A DNA stretch of 51,001 nucleotides from an uncultured Pseudomonadota bacterium. GTDB lineage: Bacteria > Pseudomonadota > Gammaproteobacteria > Steroidobacterales > Steroidobacteraceae. The DNA is taken from positions 1-51,001 of the forward strand of contig CADEFJ010000012.1 of NCBI GenBank assembly GCA_902826575.1. Direction: 5' to 3'. Below, piece by piece: positions 25,440-33,438 of the stretch (positions are counted from its first letter, which is position 1; each line of letters begins with the position of its first letter). The notes under the pieces are model-generated. The model had not been told where the DNA came from, ran no database searches, and was given only the letters and a program-made list of their open reading frames with translations. A program made the position numbers and the translations under genes.

Positions 25440-26192
25440 ATGAAACTCAAGGAAAGGACAGCGCTCATCACCGGCAGCAGCTCGGGCATCGGCCGCGGCA
25501 TCGCAGTTGCGTTTGCGCGCGAGGGCGCCGCCGTCGTCATCAACCATCCGGCACGGGCGCAGGCCACCGAAGCGGCAGCGGCGTGCGCGGCGATCCATGC
25601 GGCGGGCGGCCGCGCGGTCGCGATCGAAGCGGACGTGAGCCGTGAGGCGGACGTCGAGCGTCTCGTCGACGAGACGGTGCGCGCCTTCGGACGAGTGGAC
25701 ATACTCGTCAACAACGCCGGTATCGCGGCGGCAGCGCCGGTGCAGGATATTCCCGTCGAGCAGTGGGACCGCGTCATCGGCGTGCACCTTCGCGGTACCT
25801 TCCTGATGACGCGGCGTGTGCTGCCGCTCATGTACGCGCAGGGCTCGGGACGCATAATCAATACGGCGAGCCAGCTCGCATACAAAGGCGCCGCCGGCTT
25901 CGCGCACTACACCGCCGCCAAGGGCGCCATCATCTCATTCACGCGCTCAGTGGCGCTCGAGATCGGCGATCGGGGCATCACGATCAACAGCGTGGCGCCC
26001 GGCGCCACCCGGACTCCGATTCTCGCGGATGTGCCGGGCGAGCTGCTCGAGCAGATCCGGCGCGCGATTCCGCTCGGCCGGATTGCCGAGGTCGACGATA
26101 TCGTGCCGAGCTACGTCTTCCTCGCGAGCGAAGACGGCCGTCATTTCCACGGCCAGTGCCTCAGTCCGAACGGGGGCGACGTCTTCCTCTGA
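25440..26192 (+). CDS. Short-chain dehydrogenase/reductase, classical type
   Basis: This 250-residue NAD(P)-dependent oxidoreductase has the Rossmann motif TGSSSGIGRG (11-20), the NNAG motif (about 91), Ser in INTASQLA and the catalytic Tyr-x-x-x-Lys as HYTAAKG. The C-terminal sequence is close to 3-oxoacyl-ACP reductase and sugar dehydrogenase subgroups. A -10-like CATGCTAAC precedes the gene. It has no operon partner and converges with the malic enzyme gene across a long inverted repeat. Substrate cannot be told from sequence. Confidence 0.88.
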   Translation: MKLKERTALITGSSSGIGRGIAVAFAREGAAVVINHPARAQATEAAAACAAIHAAGGRAVAIEADVSREADVERLVDETVRAFGRVDILVNNAGIAAAAPVQDIPVEQWDRVIGVHLRGTFLMTRRVLPLMYAQGSGRIINTASQLAYKGAAGFAHYTAAKGAIISFTRSVALEIGDRGITINSVAPGATRTPILADVPGELLEQIRRAIPLGRIAEVDDIVPSYVFLASEDGRHFHGQCLSPNGGDVFL

Positions 26193-26262
26193 GCGCTCAG
26201 CACAGCCCGTGGGGCAATGTGTGGGATCCCGCAGCTGCTGAGGGTGCGCGGGAAAATCAACT

Positions 26263-26347
26263 GGCGAACAGCGAGTGGCGAACAGATTACGGCCAGAGAT
26301 GCGCGCCACGCTTCTGGCTGAAATCTGTTCGCCACTCGCCGTTCGCT
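26263..26347. repeat. Long imperfect inverted repeat, MITE- or terminator-like
   Basis: Arms 26263-26296 and 26314-26347 are about 34 bp each, pair with few mismatches, and are separated by 17 nt. The core of each arm is CGAGTGGCGAACAGATT (or its complement). It lies between two convergent genes and overlaps the last bases of the malic enzyme stop. It could end transcription in both directions or be a small non-autonomous mobile element. No U-run follows. Confidence 0.65.
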
Positions 26348-27641
26348 ACCGAGCCGCTTCCCTCACGCGCGCGGCAACTCTGGCATGCACTTCGCGATCG
26401 AGCGGATTCGGCGCGGCTTCATCGTCGGGCGCGAGATCGGCAAGTGCCTCGGCGGCCTCGAACAGCATGGCATCGGTGATTGCCGTTGCGCGGGCATCGA
26501 GCGCACCACGAAAGATGCCCGGGAACCCGAGGATATTGTTGATTATCTTGCCGTCGGCCGCGAACGCGGCGCCGGCATCCAGCGCCGCGATCGGATCGAT
26601 TTCGGGGTCGGGATTCGACAGGCTCAGCACGATCTGCCCGGGGCGAATCATCGCGGGCGCGACGAGGCCCGGAACACCGCTCGTCAGCACGACGGCGTCA
26701 CAGCGCTGCATGACGCCCGCCAGCGTGTCAGGCGTACCGCCGAGCGCGCGCAGGCGCTCGAGCGCCTCCGGCCTGATGTCCGTGCCGCGCAGCGAGCGAC
26801 AGCCGTAGCGCGCAAGCAGTGAGCAGATGCCGATCCCGGCGGCGCCGAGGCCAACCTGGCCCACGTTGAGTGAGTGCAGGTCATGCCCGTAACGACGGCA
26901 GACGCGCAGCAGTGTGGCCAGCACGACCACGGCAGTGCCGTGCTGGTCATCGTGCAGGACAGGGATCGAAAGCCTCGCGCGCAGCCGGGATTCGAGCTCG
27001 AAGCAATCGGGTGCGGAGAAGTCTTCCAGCAGTATTGCGCCGAACGAGGGTTCGAACGCCGCGATGGCCGCGACCAGGGCATCGACGTCGCGCCCCTCGA
27101 CGGCGAGCGGCAGCGCCACGATGTCGACCAGACTGGCAAGCAGCGCGGCCTTGCCTTCGATGACCGGCAGTGAGGCGAGCGGGCCGACGGCGCCGAGGCC
27201 GAGCACGGCCGTGCCGTTGCTGATGACGGCGACGCTCTGGCCCTTGATCGTGTAATCGCGCGCCAGTTCGGGCTGTTCCGCGATGGCGGTCGAGACCACG
27301 GCGACACCGGGCGTGTAGACATCGCGCAGGATCTGCTGGGTGGAGATCGCGAGCGTCGGCCGCACCGAGATCTTTCCGCCCCGATGCCGCTGGAACACGC
27401 GGTCGGAGCGGCCCACGTAGTGCGCATCCGCAAGTCCCGCGAGCTCCTCGAGCGCGCCCTCGAGCATCGCCGGGGTGACCTCGACCGTGAGCTCCCAGCG
27501 GGTCCAGCCGCGCTCGCGCGAGAGCGCATGCAGATGCTCGAGGTTGATGCCGTGATGCGCGAGCACCTGCAGCGCGCTCGCCAGTGTGCCCGGGCGATGT
27601 CGGGTCTCGATGAGAAGAACTTCCTGGATCCTGCGCGCCAT
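26346..27641 (-). CDS. NAD(P)-dependent malic enzyme with N-terminal ACT domain
   Basis: This 431-residue enzyme decarboxylates malate to pyruvate with reduction of NAD(P). The first 75 residues form an ACT-like regulatory domain (VLLIETRHRPGTLASALQVL) that usually binds an amino acid. The malic enzyme domain follows with YTPGVA, then SNGTAVLGLGAVGPLA and the metal-binding FHDD-like segment VLHDDQHGTAVV. A Rossmann region contains GLGAAGIGICSLLARYG. The end has INNILGFPGIFRGALDARA. The length is typical of the short bacterial type fused to ACT, not of MaeB with a PTA domain. It could supply NADPH for polymer synthesis from the nearby PHA genes, which is an inference. Confidence 0.92.
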   Translation of the reverse strand: MARRIQEVLLIETRHRPGTLASALQVLAHHGINLEHLHALSRERGWTRWELTVEVTPAMLEGALEELAGLADAHYVGRSDRVFQRHRGGKISVRPTLAISTQQILRDVYTPGVAVVSTAIAEQPELARDYTIKGQSVAVISNGTAVLGLGAVGPLASLPVIEGKAALLASLVDIVALPLAVEGRDVDALVAAIAAFEPSFGAILLEDFSAPDCFELESRLRARLSIPVLHDDQHGTAVVVLATLLRVCRRYGHDLHSLNVGQVGLGAAGIGICSLLARYGCRSLRGTDIRPEALERLRALGGTPDTLAGVMQRCDAVVLTSGVPGLVAPAMIRPGQIVLSLSNPDPEIDPIAALDAGAAFAADGKIINNILGFPGIFRGALDARATAITDAMLFEAAEALADLAPDDEAAPNPLDREVHARVAARVREAAR

Positions 27642-27716
27642 GAATGGATGGTAAACGAAAGCCGGGGTGCGGGACCCGAATTCGCCGCCATTGCGAACCC
27701 GGTGCGCGCGCGAGCC

Positions 27717-27800
27717 TCAGCGCACGTATTCCACCTGCACCCGGAGTTTGCGCGTATCCGTGGCAAAGCCTGAAGCGGTGTAGTCCGCGTACTTGAGGAT
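27717..27800 (-). pseudogene. C-terminal remnant of an alginate-export-like porin
   Basis: Minus-strand translation gives ILKYADYTASGFATD, then TRKLRVQVEYVR and a stop. This lines up with the end of the porin at 17965-19206 (LKFADYDASGFATD, then TSKLWLQVEYTR). Twenty-seven codons are clearly homologous, and nothing recognisable precedes them. It is the tail of a lost paralogue. An IS5-type remnant begins about 140 bp to the right. Confidence 0.72.
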
Positions 27801-27939
27801 GCCGGCAGGCGCTGCGAGTGAAATCGATGACGACCCGCGAGCCGCGCTAGGCTGTCAAGAGGGCCGGCAGGCTTCGTGAGATAGCCGGCATTCGCATGGC
27901 GGTCGTCGATGCCGTTTGCCAGGGTCGCGAGAACCTATC

Positions 27940-28044
27940 TCAAAACTGTTTGAGCAGCATGCACAGAGCCGCAAGCTGCACGAAGCCGAGGAAATTGGCC
28001 GGGTAGTATTCCCAGCGCACGACACGATGCGATCGTGGCCAGCA
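27940..28044 (-). pseudogene. IS5-family transposase, C-terminal remnant
   Basis: The frame ends VVRWEYYPANFLGFVQLAAL and then a Leu/Lys tail. This is the ending of IS5-family (IS427-like) transposases, where the same helix closes the DDE domain. Only 34 codons remain. The adjacent AACCTATCTCAAAA (27931-27944) resembles such an element's inverted end. Bases 27801-27939 and 28045-28220 hold no other recognisable gene. Confidence 0.7.
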
Positions 28045-28220
28045 CCGCGAGATTCCACGGGTGCAATACTTTCGTTCCCATCGAAGGATCTCCGGAGGCT
28101 CGCTTCGGGCCCCACCGTTGCCCGTGCAGCCGCGCAGATCCGGCGAAAAGCGCGCAACCCGGACTGCACGCCATGGGACAGGCAAAGTGCCGGTGGTGCC
28201 TTGACGCCGATCAATCGGCG

Positions 28221-28967
28221 TCAACCCATGTGCAGACCGCCGTTCACCGAGAAATCGGCTCCGGTGGCGAACGCCGCCTCGTCCGACGCGATCCAGGACA
28301 CCATCGAGGCGATTTCCTCGGGAAGCCCGAGGCGCTTCACCGGGATCGTCGCGATGATCTGTTCGAGCGCTTCCGGCTTCATGGCACGCAGCATGTCGGT
28401 CGCGATGTAACCCGGCGACACCGTGTTCACGGTGACGCCCTTCGCCGCGACTTCCTTGGCGAGCGACATCGTGAAGCCGTGGATGCCCGCTTTTGCGGTC
28501 GAGTAGTTGGTCTGACCGATCTGGCCGCGCTGGCCGTTGACCGAGGAGATGTTGACGACGCGGCCGAAACCGCGATCGATCATGCCGTTGATCACCTGCT
28601 TCGTCACATGGAACAGCGAGTTGAGATTCGTCTCGAGCACGATGTGCCACTGCTCGTGCGACATGCGCCGGAACGTGGCGTCGCGCGTGATGCCCGCATT
28701 GTTGACGAGAATATCGACAGGGCCGATTTCGCGAACGACTTGCTCGAACGTGGCGCGGGTCGACTCCCAGTTCGAGACATCGCCCTCCGAGGCGTGCACG
28801 ACGTAATCCTGCGCACGCATGTCCGCGAGCCAGCGGTCCCTGCGCGGGGAGCCGGGGCCGCAGCCCGCCACGACCGTGTGGCCGTCGCGGCAAAGGCGCT
28901 TGCAGATCGCGGTGCCGATCCCCCCCATGCCTCCCGTCACATAAGCGATACGCTTGCTGGCCGCCAT
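28221..28967 (-). CDS. phaB: Acetoacetyl-CoA reductase
   Basis: This 248-residue short-chain reductase makes (R)-3-hydroxybutyryl-CoA, the monomer for PHB. It has the Rossmann segment TGGMGGIGTAICKRL, NNAG, and the PhaB-type active-site run VNGQRGQIGQTNYSTAKAG with catalytic Ser, Tyr and Lys. The end FSVNGGLHMG is characteristic. It starts 15 bp after the class I phaC stop, so both are in one transcript. No thiolase (phaA) is in the window. Confidence 0.95.
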   Translation of the reverse strand: MAASKRIAYVTGGMGGIGTAICKRLCRDGHTVVAGCGPGSPRRDRWLADMRAQDYVVHASEGDVSNWESTRATFEQVVREIGPVDILVNNAGITRDATFRRMSHEQWHIVLETNLNSLFHVTKQVINGMIDRGFGRVVNISSVNGQRGQIGQTNYSTAKAGIHGFTMSLAKEVAAKGVTVNTVSPGYIATDMLRAMKPEALEQIIATIPVKRLGLPEEIASMVSWIASDEAAFATGADFSVNGGLHMG

Positions 28968-28982
28968 GGTGTGCCCCCGTGC

Positions 28983-30794
28983 CTACTTCTGGTGAATGTA
29001 TTCTCCGGGCGCGTCCGCCACCGGCGCGTAGCCACGCGCCGCATTGCCCATTGCGGGCGGCGCCACGCGCTCCGCCGACGAGTGCGCCGCAAGCCACTGT
29101 GCCCAATGCGGCCACCAGGAGCCGGAAACCGGGTCTGTCTGCGCATACCACTCGTCGGGTGTCAGCGTCGTCGTCGCATCGCTCCAGGTGCGCGCGCGAT
29201 GGCGCCGGCGCGGATGCGCGGGCCCGCTCACGATGCCGGCGTTGTGGCCGCCGGAGGTGAGCAGGAAGGTGTAGTCGGTCGAGCGTGTGAGGCCGCGCAG
29301 CTTGTAGACCGAGTGCCATGGCGCCACGTGGTCGGTTTCGGTACCGACGACATACATCGGTACGGTGACTTGCGCGAGGTCGACCGGTTCGCCGGCGACC
29401 GTGAAGCGGCCCTGACCCAGTTCGTTGTCGAGATACAGCCGCTTCAGGTATTCGGTGTGCATGCGCCAAGGCATCCGCGTGCCATCGGCGTTCCAGGCCA
29501 TCAAGTCGTTCGGGCGGTCGCGCCGGCCGCGCAGGTAGGTGTTGATCGCCGGCGACCACAGCAGGTCCTGGGAGCGCAGCATCGCGAACGCGCCGCCCAT
29601 GCGGCTCGCCTCCAGCACGCCGCTCTGGTGCATCACGGCCTCGAGCATGTTGATCTGGCTCGGACTGATGAACAGCGACAGTTCGCCCGGCTCGCTGAAA
29701 TCCGCCTGCGCGGCGAGCAGGCTCACGCTCGCGAGCGGCGCGCGTTGACGGCGCGCGAGCGGGCCGCCCGCGGCGATCGACAGCAGCGTGCCGCCAATGC
29801 AATAGCCCACGGCGTGCACCGGGCGATCCCCAACTATCGCGCCGACCGCGGCCAGGGAATCCAGGATGCCGAGTTTCAGGTAATCGTCCATGCCGAGATC
29901 ACGATCCGCGGCGGACGGGTTCTTCCACGAGATCATGAAGACCGTATGGCCGGCCTCGACCAGGAAGCGCACCAGCGAATTGTGCGGCGACAGATCGAGG
30001 ATGTAGTACTTCATGATCCACGCCGGCACGATCAGGATCGGCTCGGCCGAGACACTCGGCGTGGACGGCGAATACTGGATCAGCTCGATCAGCTCATTGC
30101 GCAGCACGACCTTGCCGGGGGTGCTCGCGACATCCTTGCCCACCACGAAGCGCTCGGTGCCGGATGGACCCTGGCCTTCGAGCATCCGCTGCACATCTTC
30201 GGCCCAGTGGCTCGCACCTCTTAGCAGATTGCGTCCTTCCTCGGCGCGGGTCGCCTCGAGCAGCTCGGGGTTGGTCGCCAGGTAGTTTGCCGGCGACGTG
30301 GCGCTCAGCATCTGGCGGCCCATGAACTCCACCTGCCGCGCGCTCGCCTCGGGTACGCCGGGCACCTGCGTGAGCGCATCGCGCCACCAGTCGGCCCAGT
30401 TCGAATACATGCGCGCGTAGACGTTGAACGGCCACTGATTCCACGCCTCGTGCGCAAAGCGCGGATCCGCGCTGGGCGCTTCGGCGGGCGCGCCGCCCGT
30501 CAATGCCGAGGTGCCTGCCTGCAGCGCGAACTGCCAGTTGTCGGCGACGCGCGCCATCGCGCTCGTGGCGAGTTCATTCTGTTTCGCGGGGGCGCTCGAC
30601 AGGCCGAACATCCAGTCGAGCCAGGCGCGCGCATAGACGTCCGGGGCGAGGCCGCCGGAGACCATGGCGAGCTGCGCGCGCATGGCGCGCTGGCATTCTG
30701 CCGCCTGGTCCGCGGCCTGATCCGCCGCGGAAGCTGTGGAAGCCGATGCACCTCTTGTCACCCGTGATCGCTCCTTGGTGTTCGCTGTGAGCAT
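28983..30794 (-). CDS. phaC: Class I polyhydroxyalkanoate synthase
   Basis: This 603-residue PHA synthase polymerises hydroxyacyl-CoA at the granule surface. The start at ATG 30794 (MLTANTKERS) is preferred to an upstream ATG that lies inside the terminator. The lipase-like box holds the nucleophile Cys332 (VGYCIGGTL), with the catalytic Asp in TETDHVAPW and His in TSGGHNAGI. The N-terminal region contains NPLLYQ-like and PWA(W)I-type segments (LIVPAWIMKYYILDL). Length places it in class I, which acts without a partner subunit. It lies downstream of the phasin and a strong terminator, and upstream of phaB. A second, class III synthase is encoded 3 kb away. Confidence 0.95.
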   Translation of the reverse strand: MLTANTKERSRVTRGASASTASAADQAADQAAECQRAMRAQLAMVSGGLAPDVYARAWLDWMFGLSSAPAKQNELATSAMARVADNWQFALQAGTSALTGGAPAEAPSADPRFAHEAWNQWPFNVYARMYSNWADWWRDALTQVPGVPEASARQVEFMGRQMLSATSPANYLATNPELLEATRAEEGRNLLRGASHWAEDVQRMLEGQGPSGTERFVVGKDVASTPGKVVLRNELIELIQYSPSTPSVSAEPILIVPAWIMKYYILDLSPHNSLVRFLVEAGHTVFMISWKNPSAADRDLGMDDYLKLGILDSLAAVGAIVGDRPVHAVGYCIGGTLLSIAAGGPLARRQRAPLASVSLLAAQADFSEPGELSLFISPSQINMLEAVMHQSGVLEASRMGGAFAMLRSQDLLWSPAINTYLRGRRDRPNDLMAWNADGTRMPWRMHTEYLKRLYLDNELGQGRFTVAGEPVDLAQVTVPMYVVGTETDHVAPWHSVYKLRGLTRSTDYTFLLTSGGHNAGIVSGPAHPRRRHRARTWSDATTTLTPDEWYAQTDPVSGSWWPHWAQWLAAHSSAERVAPPAMGNAARGYAPVADAPGEYIHQK

Positions 30795-30799
30795 AGGCG

Positions 30800-30830
30800 A
30801 AAAAAAAGGGCGGTGCCAAAGCACCGCCCT
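30800..30830 (-). terminator. Intrinsic terminator after the phasin gene
   Basis: On the minus strand a perfect 10-bp stem (30830-30821 with 30816-30807, AGGGCGGTGC type) with a 4-nt loop is followed by eight T residues. It lies 33 bp past the phasin stop and a few bases before the phaC start. Such placement would make phasin mRNA abundant and allow only some read-through into phaC and phaB. Confidence 0.9.
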
Positions 30831-30862
30831 CAGTCGTCAAAAGGCTGAGCCCGATGGGGGGA

Positions 30863-31222
30863 TCAGGCAGCCTTTCTGGTCGCCTCGGTCGCCTTGACGG
30901 CGCTGTCGGCGAACAACTGGGTCATCGCAGCCTGCGACTCCGTCGCAATCTTAAGCAGCTCCTGCGAGCGCTTCTGCAACTGCTCACCGATGCGGGTCGA
31001 GAACTCGTTCTGCTGCGCGGCGAACTCGGGGGCGCTCCGGGCGGCCAGCGAGGTCTTGGCATGCGCAAGCGACAGCTCGAGGACGTCGCCCGCGACTGCG
31101 TACTGGTAGTGCGCAATGCGGCTCAGGGCCTTGAGGCCTTCCTGCTGCGCGGCGATGAACGGGGCGAATGCCGTGCGGTAGGCGTCGAAGAAGGCGGTCT
31201 CGGGGGCGGTGCGGTCAACCAT
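30863..31222 (-). CDS. phaP: Phasin family granule protein
   Basis: This 119-residue, largely alpha-helical protein is rich in Ala, Glu and Gln, with the phasin-like core HYQYAVAGDVLELSLAHAK and a C-terminal amphipathic helix (SQAAMTQLFADSAVKATEA). Phasins coat PHA granules and set their size and number. It has its own promoter (31265-31293) and a strong terminator, as expected for a protein made in large amounts. The neighbouring phaR, phaC and phaB genes support the role. Confidence 0.9.
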   Translation of the reverse strand: MVDRTAPETAFFDAYRTAFAPFIAAQQEGLKALSRIAHYQYAVAGDVLELSLAHAKTSLAARSAPEFAAQQNEFSTRIGEQLQKRSQELLKIATESQAAMTQLFADSAVKATEATRKAA

Positions 31223-31264
31223 GTCTGCAATCTCCGTGGGGGGTGGCGATCAACTCTGGGCGCC

Positions 31265-31294
31265 ATACTACCGGGAGTTTGTATGCAGTGCAAG
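31265..31294 (-). promoter_or_regulatory. Phasin promoter with probable PhaR operator
   Basis: The minus strand has -35 TTGCAC (31293-31288), a 17-bp spacer and -10 TAGTAT (31270-31265). The -35 overlaps TTGCACTGCATAC, which is nearly repeated as TTGCAACGCATAC at the -35 of phaR. PhaR is known to repress phasin and its own gene through GC/TGCA-type sites, so this shared box is probably its operator. Bases 31295-31435 are AT-rich, with no gene. Confidence 0.65.
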
Positions 31295-31435
31295 AGGAAT
31301 TTGTCCGGCCCGTGCCCGACTACGTAAATTGCTGATTAATTCTAGTTATATCAATAATTTACTGTAAACAGCGCGGACCTTTAGACATCCACTATCGCGC
31401 TTTTTCTACTGCGCTGCATTAGGTTCCTGTGCAAC

Positions 31436-32197
31436 CTAGATCCGCAGGCCGCCATCGAGATCGATGCAACGCCCGGTGAAGAACTCATTGTCGACGATGA
31501 AATTCGCGGCTTCCGCGATCTCGTCGGCGCCGCCGAGGCGCTGCAGCGGAACCGGCGCGATTACCTTGGCGAGGATCTCCGGCTTCATCGACGAGAGGAT
31601 GTCGGTGCGCGTGAAGCCGGGCGCGATGGCGCCGACCCGGATCCCGTAGCGCGCCAGTTCCTTGGCCCACACCACGGTCATCGCCGCAACCCCGGCCTTG
31701 GCCGCGCTGTAGTTCGTCTGGCCGACATTGCCGTGGCGCGAGACGCTCGAGATGTTGACGATGACACCGCCGCGCCCGAGCTCGATCATCTGTGCGGCGG
31801 CCTCGCGCGTGCAGAGGAACACACCGGTAAGGTTCACGTCGATCACCGCCTGCCACTGCGTCAGCGACATGCGGTTCACCACGCGCCCGTCCGCGACCTT
31901 GAGCAGCAGCGCGTCCTTGCAGATGCCGGCATTGTTCACGAGTACATCAAGGCGCCCGAAGTCGCGTGCGATGGCCTGCATCGCCGACTCCACCTGGGCC
32001 TCGTTCGCTACGTCCACGACATAAGTGCGCGCCGTGACTCCTTCCGCTTCGACGAGTGCGCGCGTTGCGGCGAGGTCCTCCGCATTCAGATCGAGCAGTG
32101 CGAGGTCGTGCCGGCGGCGTGCGAAGCGCACGGCGAGCGAACGGCCGATGCCGCGGCCGGCTCCGGTGACGACGGCCACCTTCGTTTCGGTTCCCAT
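31436..32197 (-). CDS. Short-chain reductase, FabG/PhaB-like
   Basis: This 253-residue NAD(P)-dependent reductase has TGAGRGIGRSLAVRF (nucleotide binding), NNAG at about 91, and the active-site stretch NISSVSRHGNVGQTNYSAAK (Ser, Tyr, Lys). It is related to 3-oxoacyl-ACP and acetoacetyl-CoA reductases but is less canonical than the phaB product. It begins 3 bp after phaR and is transcribed with it. It may provide longer or substituted 3-hydroxyacyl-CoA units. The substrate is not proven. Confidence 0.88.
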   Translation of the reverse strand: MGTETKVAVVTGAGRGIGRSLAVRFARRRHDLALLDLNAEDLAATRALVEAEGVTARTYVVDVANEAQVESAMQAIARDFGRLDVLVNNAGICKDALLLKVADGRVVNRMSLTQWQAVIDVNLTGVFLCTREAAAQMIELGRGGVIVNISSVSRHGNVGQTNYSAAKAGVAAMTVVWAKELARYGIRVGAIAPGFTRTDILSSMKPEILAKVIAPVPLQRLGGADEIAEAANFIVDNEFFTGRCIDLDGGLRI

Positions 32198-32200
32198 CGA

Positions 32201-32683
32201 TTACTTGCCTTTCTTCTTGTCTGGTTCAGGGGGAGGGGCAGGGGGCGTCGTCGCCGAGAACATCGACGCCTGCATCTGCATCCACAGTTCCATGTTGCGC
32301 CGGGCGAGTTCGGCCACCGGGGCGAAGGGCGTTTCGAGCGCCTTGGCCATCTCGGCCTGCATCACCTGCTGCTGGCGCAGCAGCGTGCCGACACTCTGCT
32401 CGAGGTACTGGGTGAGCATGCCCTGCACGGGATTGCCATAGAAACGGATGATGGCCTCGAGGAGCTGGGTGCTGAGCACCGGCATGCCGAAGCTCTCCTG
32501 CTCGGCGATGATCTGCAACATGACGGCGCGCGTGAGGTCTGCGCCGGACTTGTCGTCGACGACCTTGACCCGGTTGCCGGCCGCGATCAGCTTGCGGATG
32601 TCATCGAGCGTGACATGCTTGCTGTCCGTCGCGTCGTAGAGGCGCCGGTTCGCATATTTCTTGATGACATGTTCGGCTGTCAT
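32201..32683 (-). CDS. phaR: PHA synthesis repressor PhaR
   Basis: This 160-residue protein has the PHB_acc_N DNA-binding part (KKYANRRLYDATDSKHVTL, residues 8-26) and the PHB_acc region (LTRAVMLQIIAEQESFG), with a proline-rich tail. PhaR senses nascent PHA, leaves DNA when it binds polymer, and represses phasin genes and itself. A site matching the phasin promoter lies at its own -35. It is divergent from phaE, so it could also govern the class III operon. Confidence 0.95.
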   Translation of the reverse strand: MTAEHVIKKYANRRLYDATDSKHVTLDDIRKLIAAGNRVKVVDDKSGADLTRAVMLQIIAEQESFGMPVLSTQLLEAIIRFYGNPVQGMLTQYLEQSVGTLLRQQQVMQAEMAKALETPFAPVAELARRNMELWMQMQASMFSATTPPAPPPEPDKKKGK

Positions 32684-32695
32684 GATTCGGGCCCG

Positions 32696-32724
32696 AGCAT
32701 AACACCGGGTGTATGCGTTGCAAA
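32696..32724 (-). promoter_or_regulatory. phaR promoter with the same TTGCA..GCATAC box
   Basis: The minus strand shows -35 TTGCAA (32723-32718), a 16-bp spacer and -10 TATGCT (32701-32696). The box TTGCAACGCATAC matches the phasin-promoter box in 11 of 13 positions, including its place at -35. This supports autoregulation by PhaR. Confidence 0.6.
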
Positions 32725-32871
32725 ATGAGCAGGCGCGAAGATTGGGAGTGTTGCGGCAAATGCGAGTGATTTATGTATTTATTTCATAAGGATACGTGCT
32801 TTGAAGGAATCCCTGAATCGTGACACACCGCATACTATTGGCTGCTGCGACGCATAAATCGGGGAGAGTCC

Positions 32872-33438
32872 ATGCGCTGGGATGAGGGAGCAATGGGAGC
32901 CTGGGCACAGATGCTGGGGCAACTGCAGCAGCCATTTGCGTCGCCGTTTGCGCCCTTGAATCTGGCCGGCGGGCAGGGCGCGCGCCTCTATGAGGCGCAG
33001 ATGCGCATGCTCGGCGAGACGCTGCAGCGCTTCGCCAGCGGTTTCGTGGAGCGGCAACAACGCAGTCCCGACCCGATCGGCATGCGCGAACTGTACGATC
33101 TGTGGATCGACTGCGCCGAGGCCGCATATGCCGGACTGGCGCGCGACCCGGCGTTTGTAGCCGCGCAAGCCGCCGCCGTCAACGCGGCGTACGTTGCCTT
33201 CGGTGAGCAGCGACCAGGTGCACCGACGTCCGCCGAGTTCGAAGCGCTGCGCCAGCGGATTGCGACGCTCGAGGGACAGCTCCAGGAGCGGCGCGAGCCC
33301 GAGGTCGAGCGCAAGCGTGACTGCGCCCGCGGGGCGCAACCGACGCGCAAGGCGCAGCGGCCCCGCAAGGCTCAACCGGCCCGCAAGGCCCAACCCTCTC
33401 GCAAAGCCCCGCCCACCAGCAAAGCTCGACCCAAGTGA
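32872..33438 (+). CDS. phaE: Class III PHA synthase subunit PhaE
   Basis: This 188-residue protein fits a short PhaE: an N-terminal segment with WAQMLGQLQQPFASPF, then the PhaE core RMLGETLQRFASGFVERQ, and ELYDLWIDCAEAAYAGLARD, the conserved helix before the synthase-binding part. A coiled-coil helix follows (FEALRQRIATLEGQLQER). The last 40 residues are a basic repeat of RKAQ/P units, like the tails of PhaF or AlgP that bind DNA. PhaE activates the class III PhaC. It overlaps phaC in a GTGA arrangement and has a GGGGAGAG ribosome binding site. Confidence 0.88.
   Translation: MRWDEGAMGAWAQMLGQLQQPFASPFAPLNLAGGQGARLYEAQMRMLGETLQRFASGFVERQQRSPDPIGMRELYDLWIDCAEAAYAGLARDPAFVAAQAAAVNAAYVAFGEQRPGAPTSAEFEALRQRIATLEGQLQERREPEVERKRDCARGAQPTRKAQRPRKAQPARKAQPSRKAPPTSKARPK

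Noticed and set aside
28035-30224. Very long plus-strand open frame opposite phaB and phaC
   Set aside because: It is the mirror of well-recognised genes and gives no known protein; codon bias in GC-rich DNA explains it.
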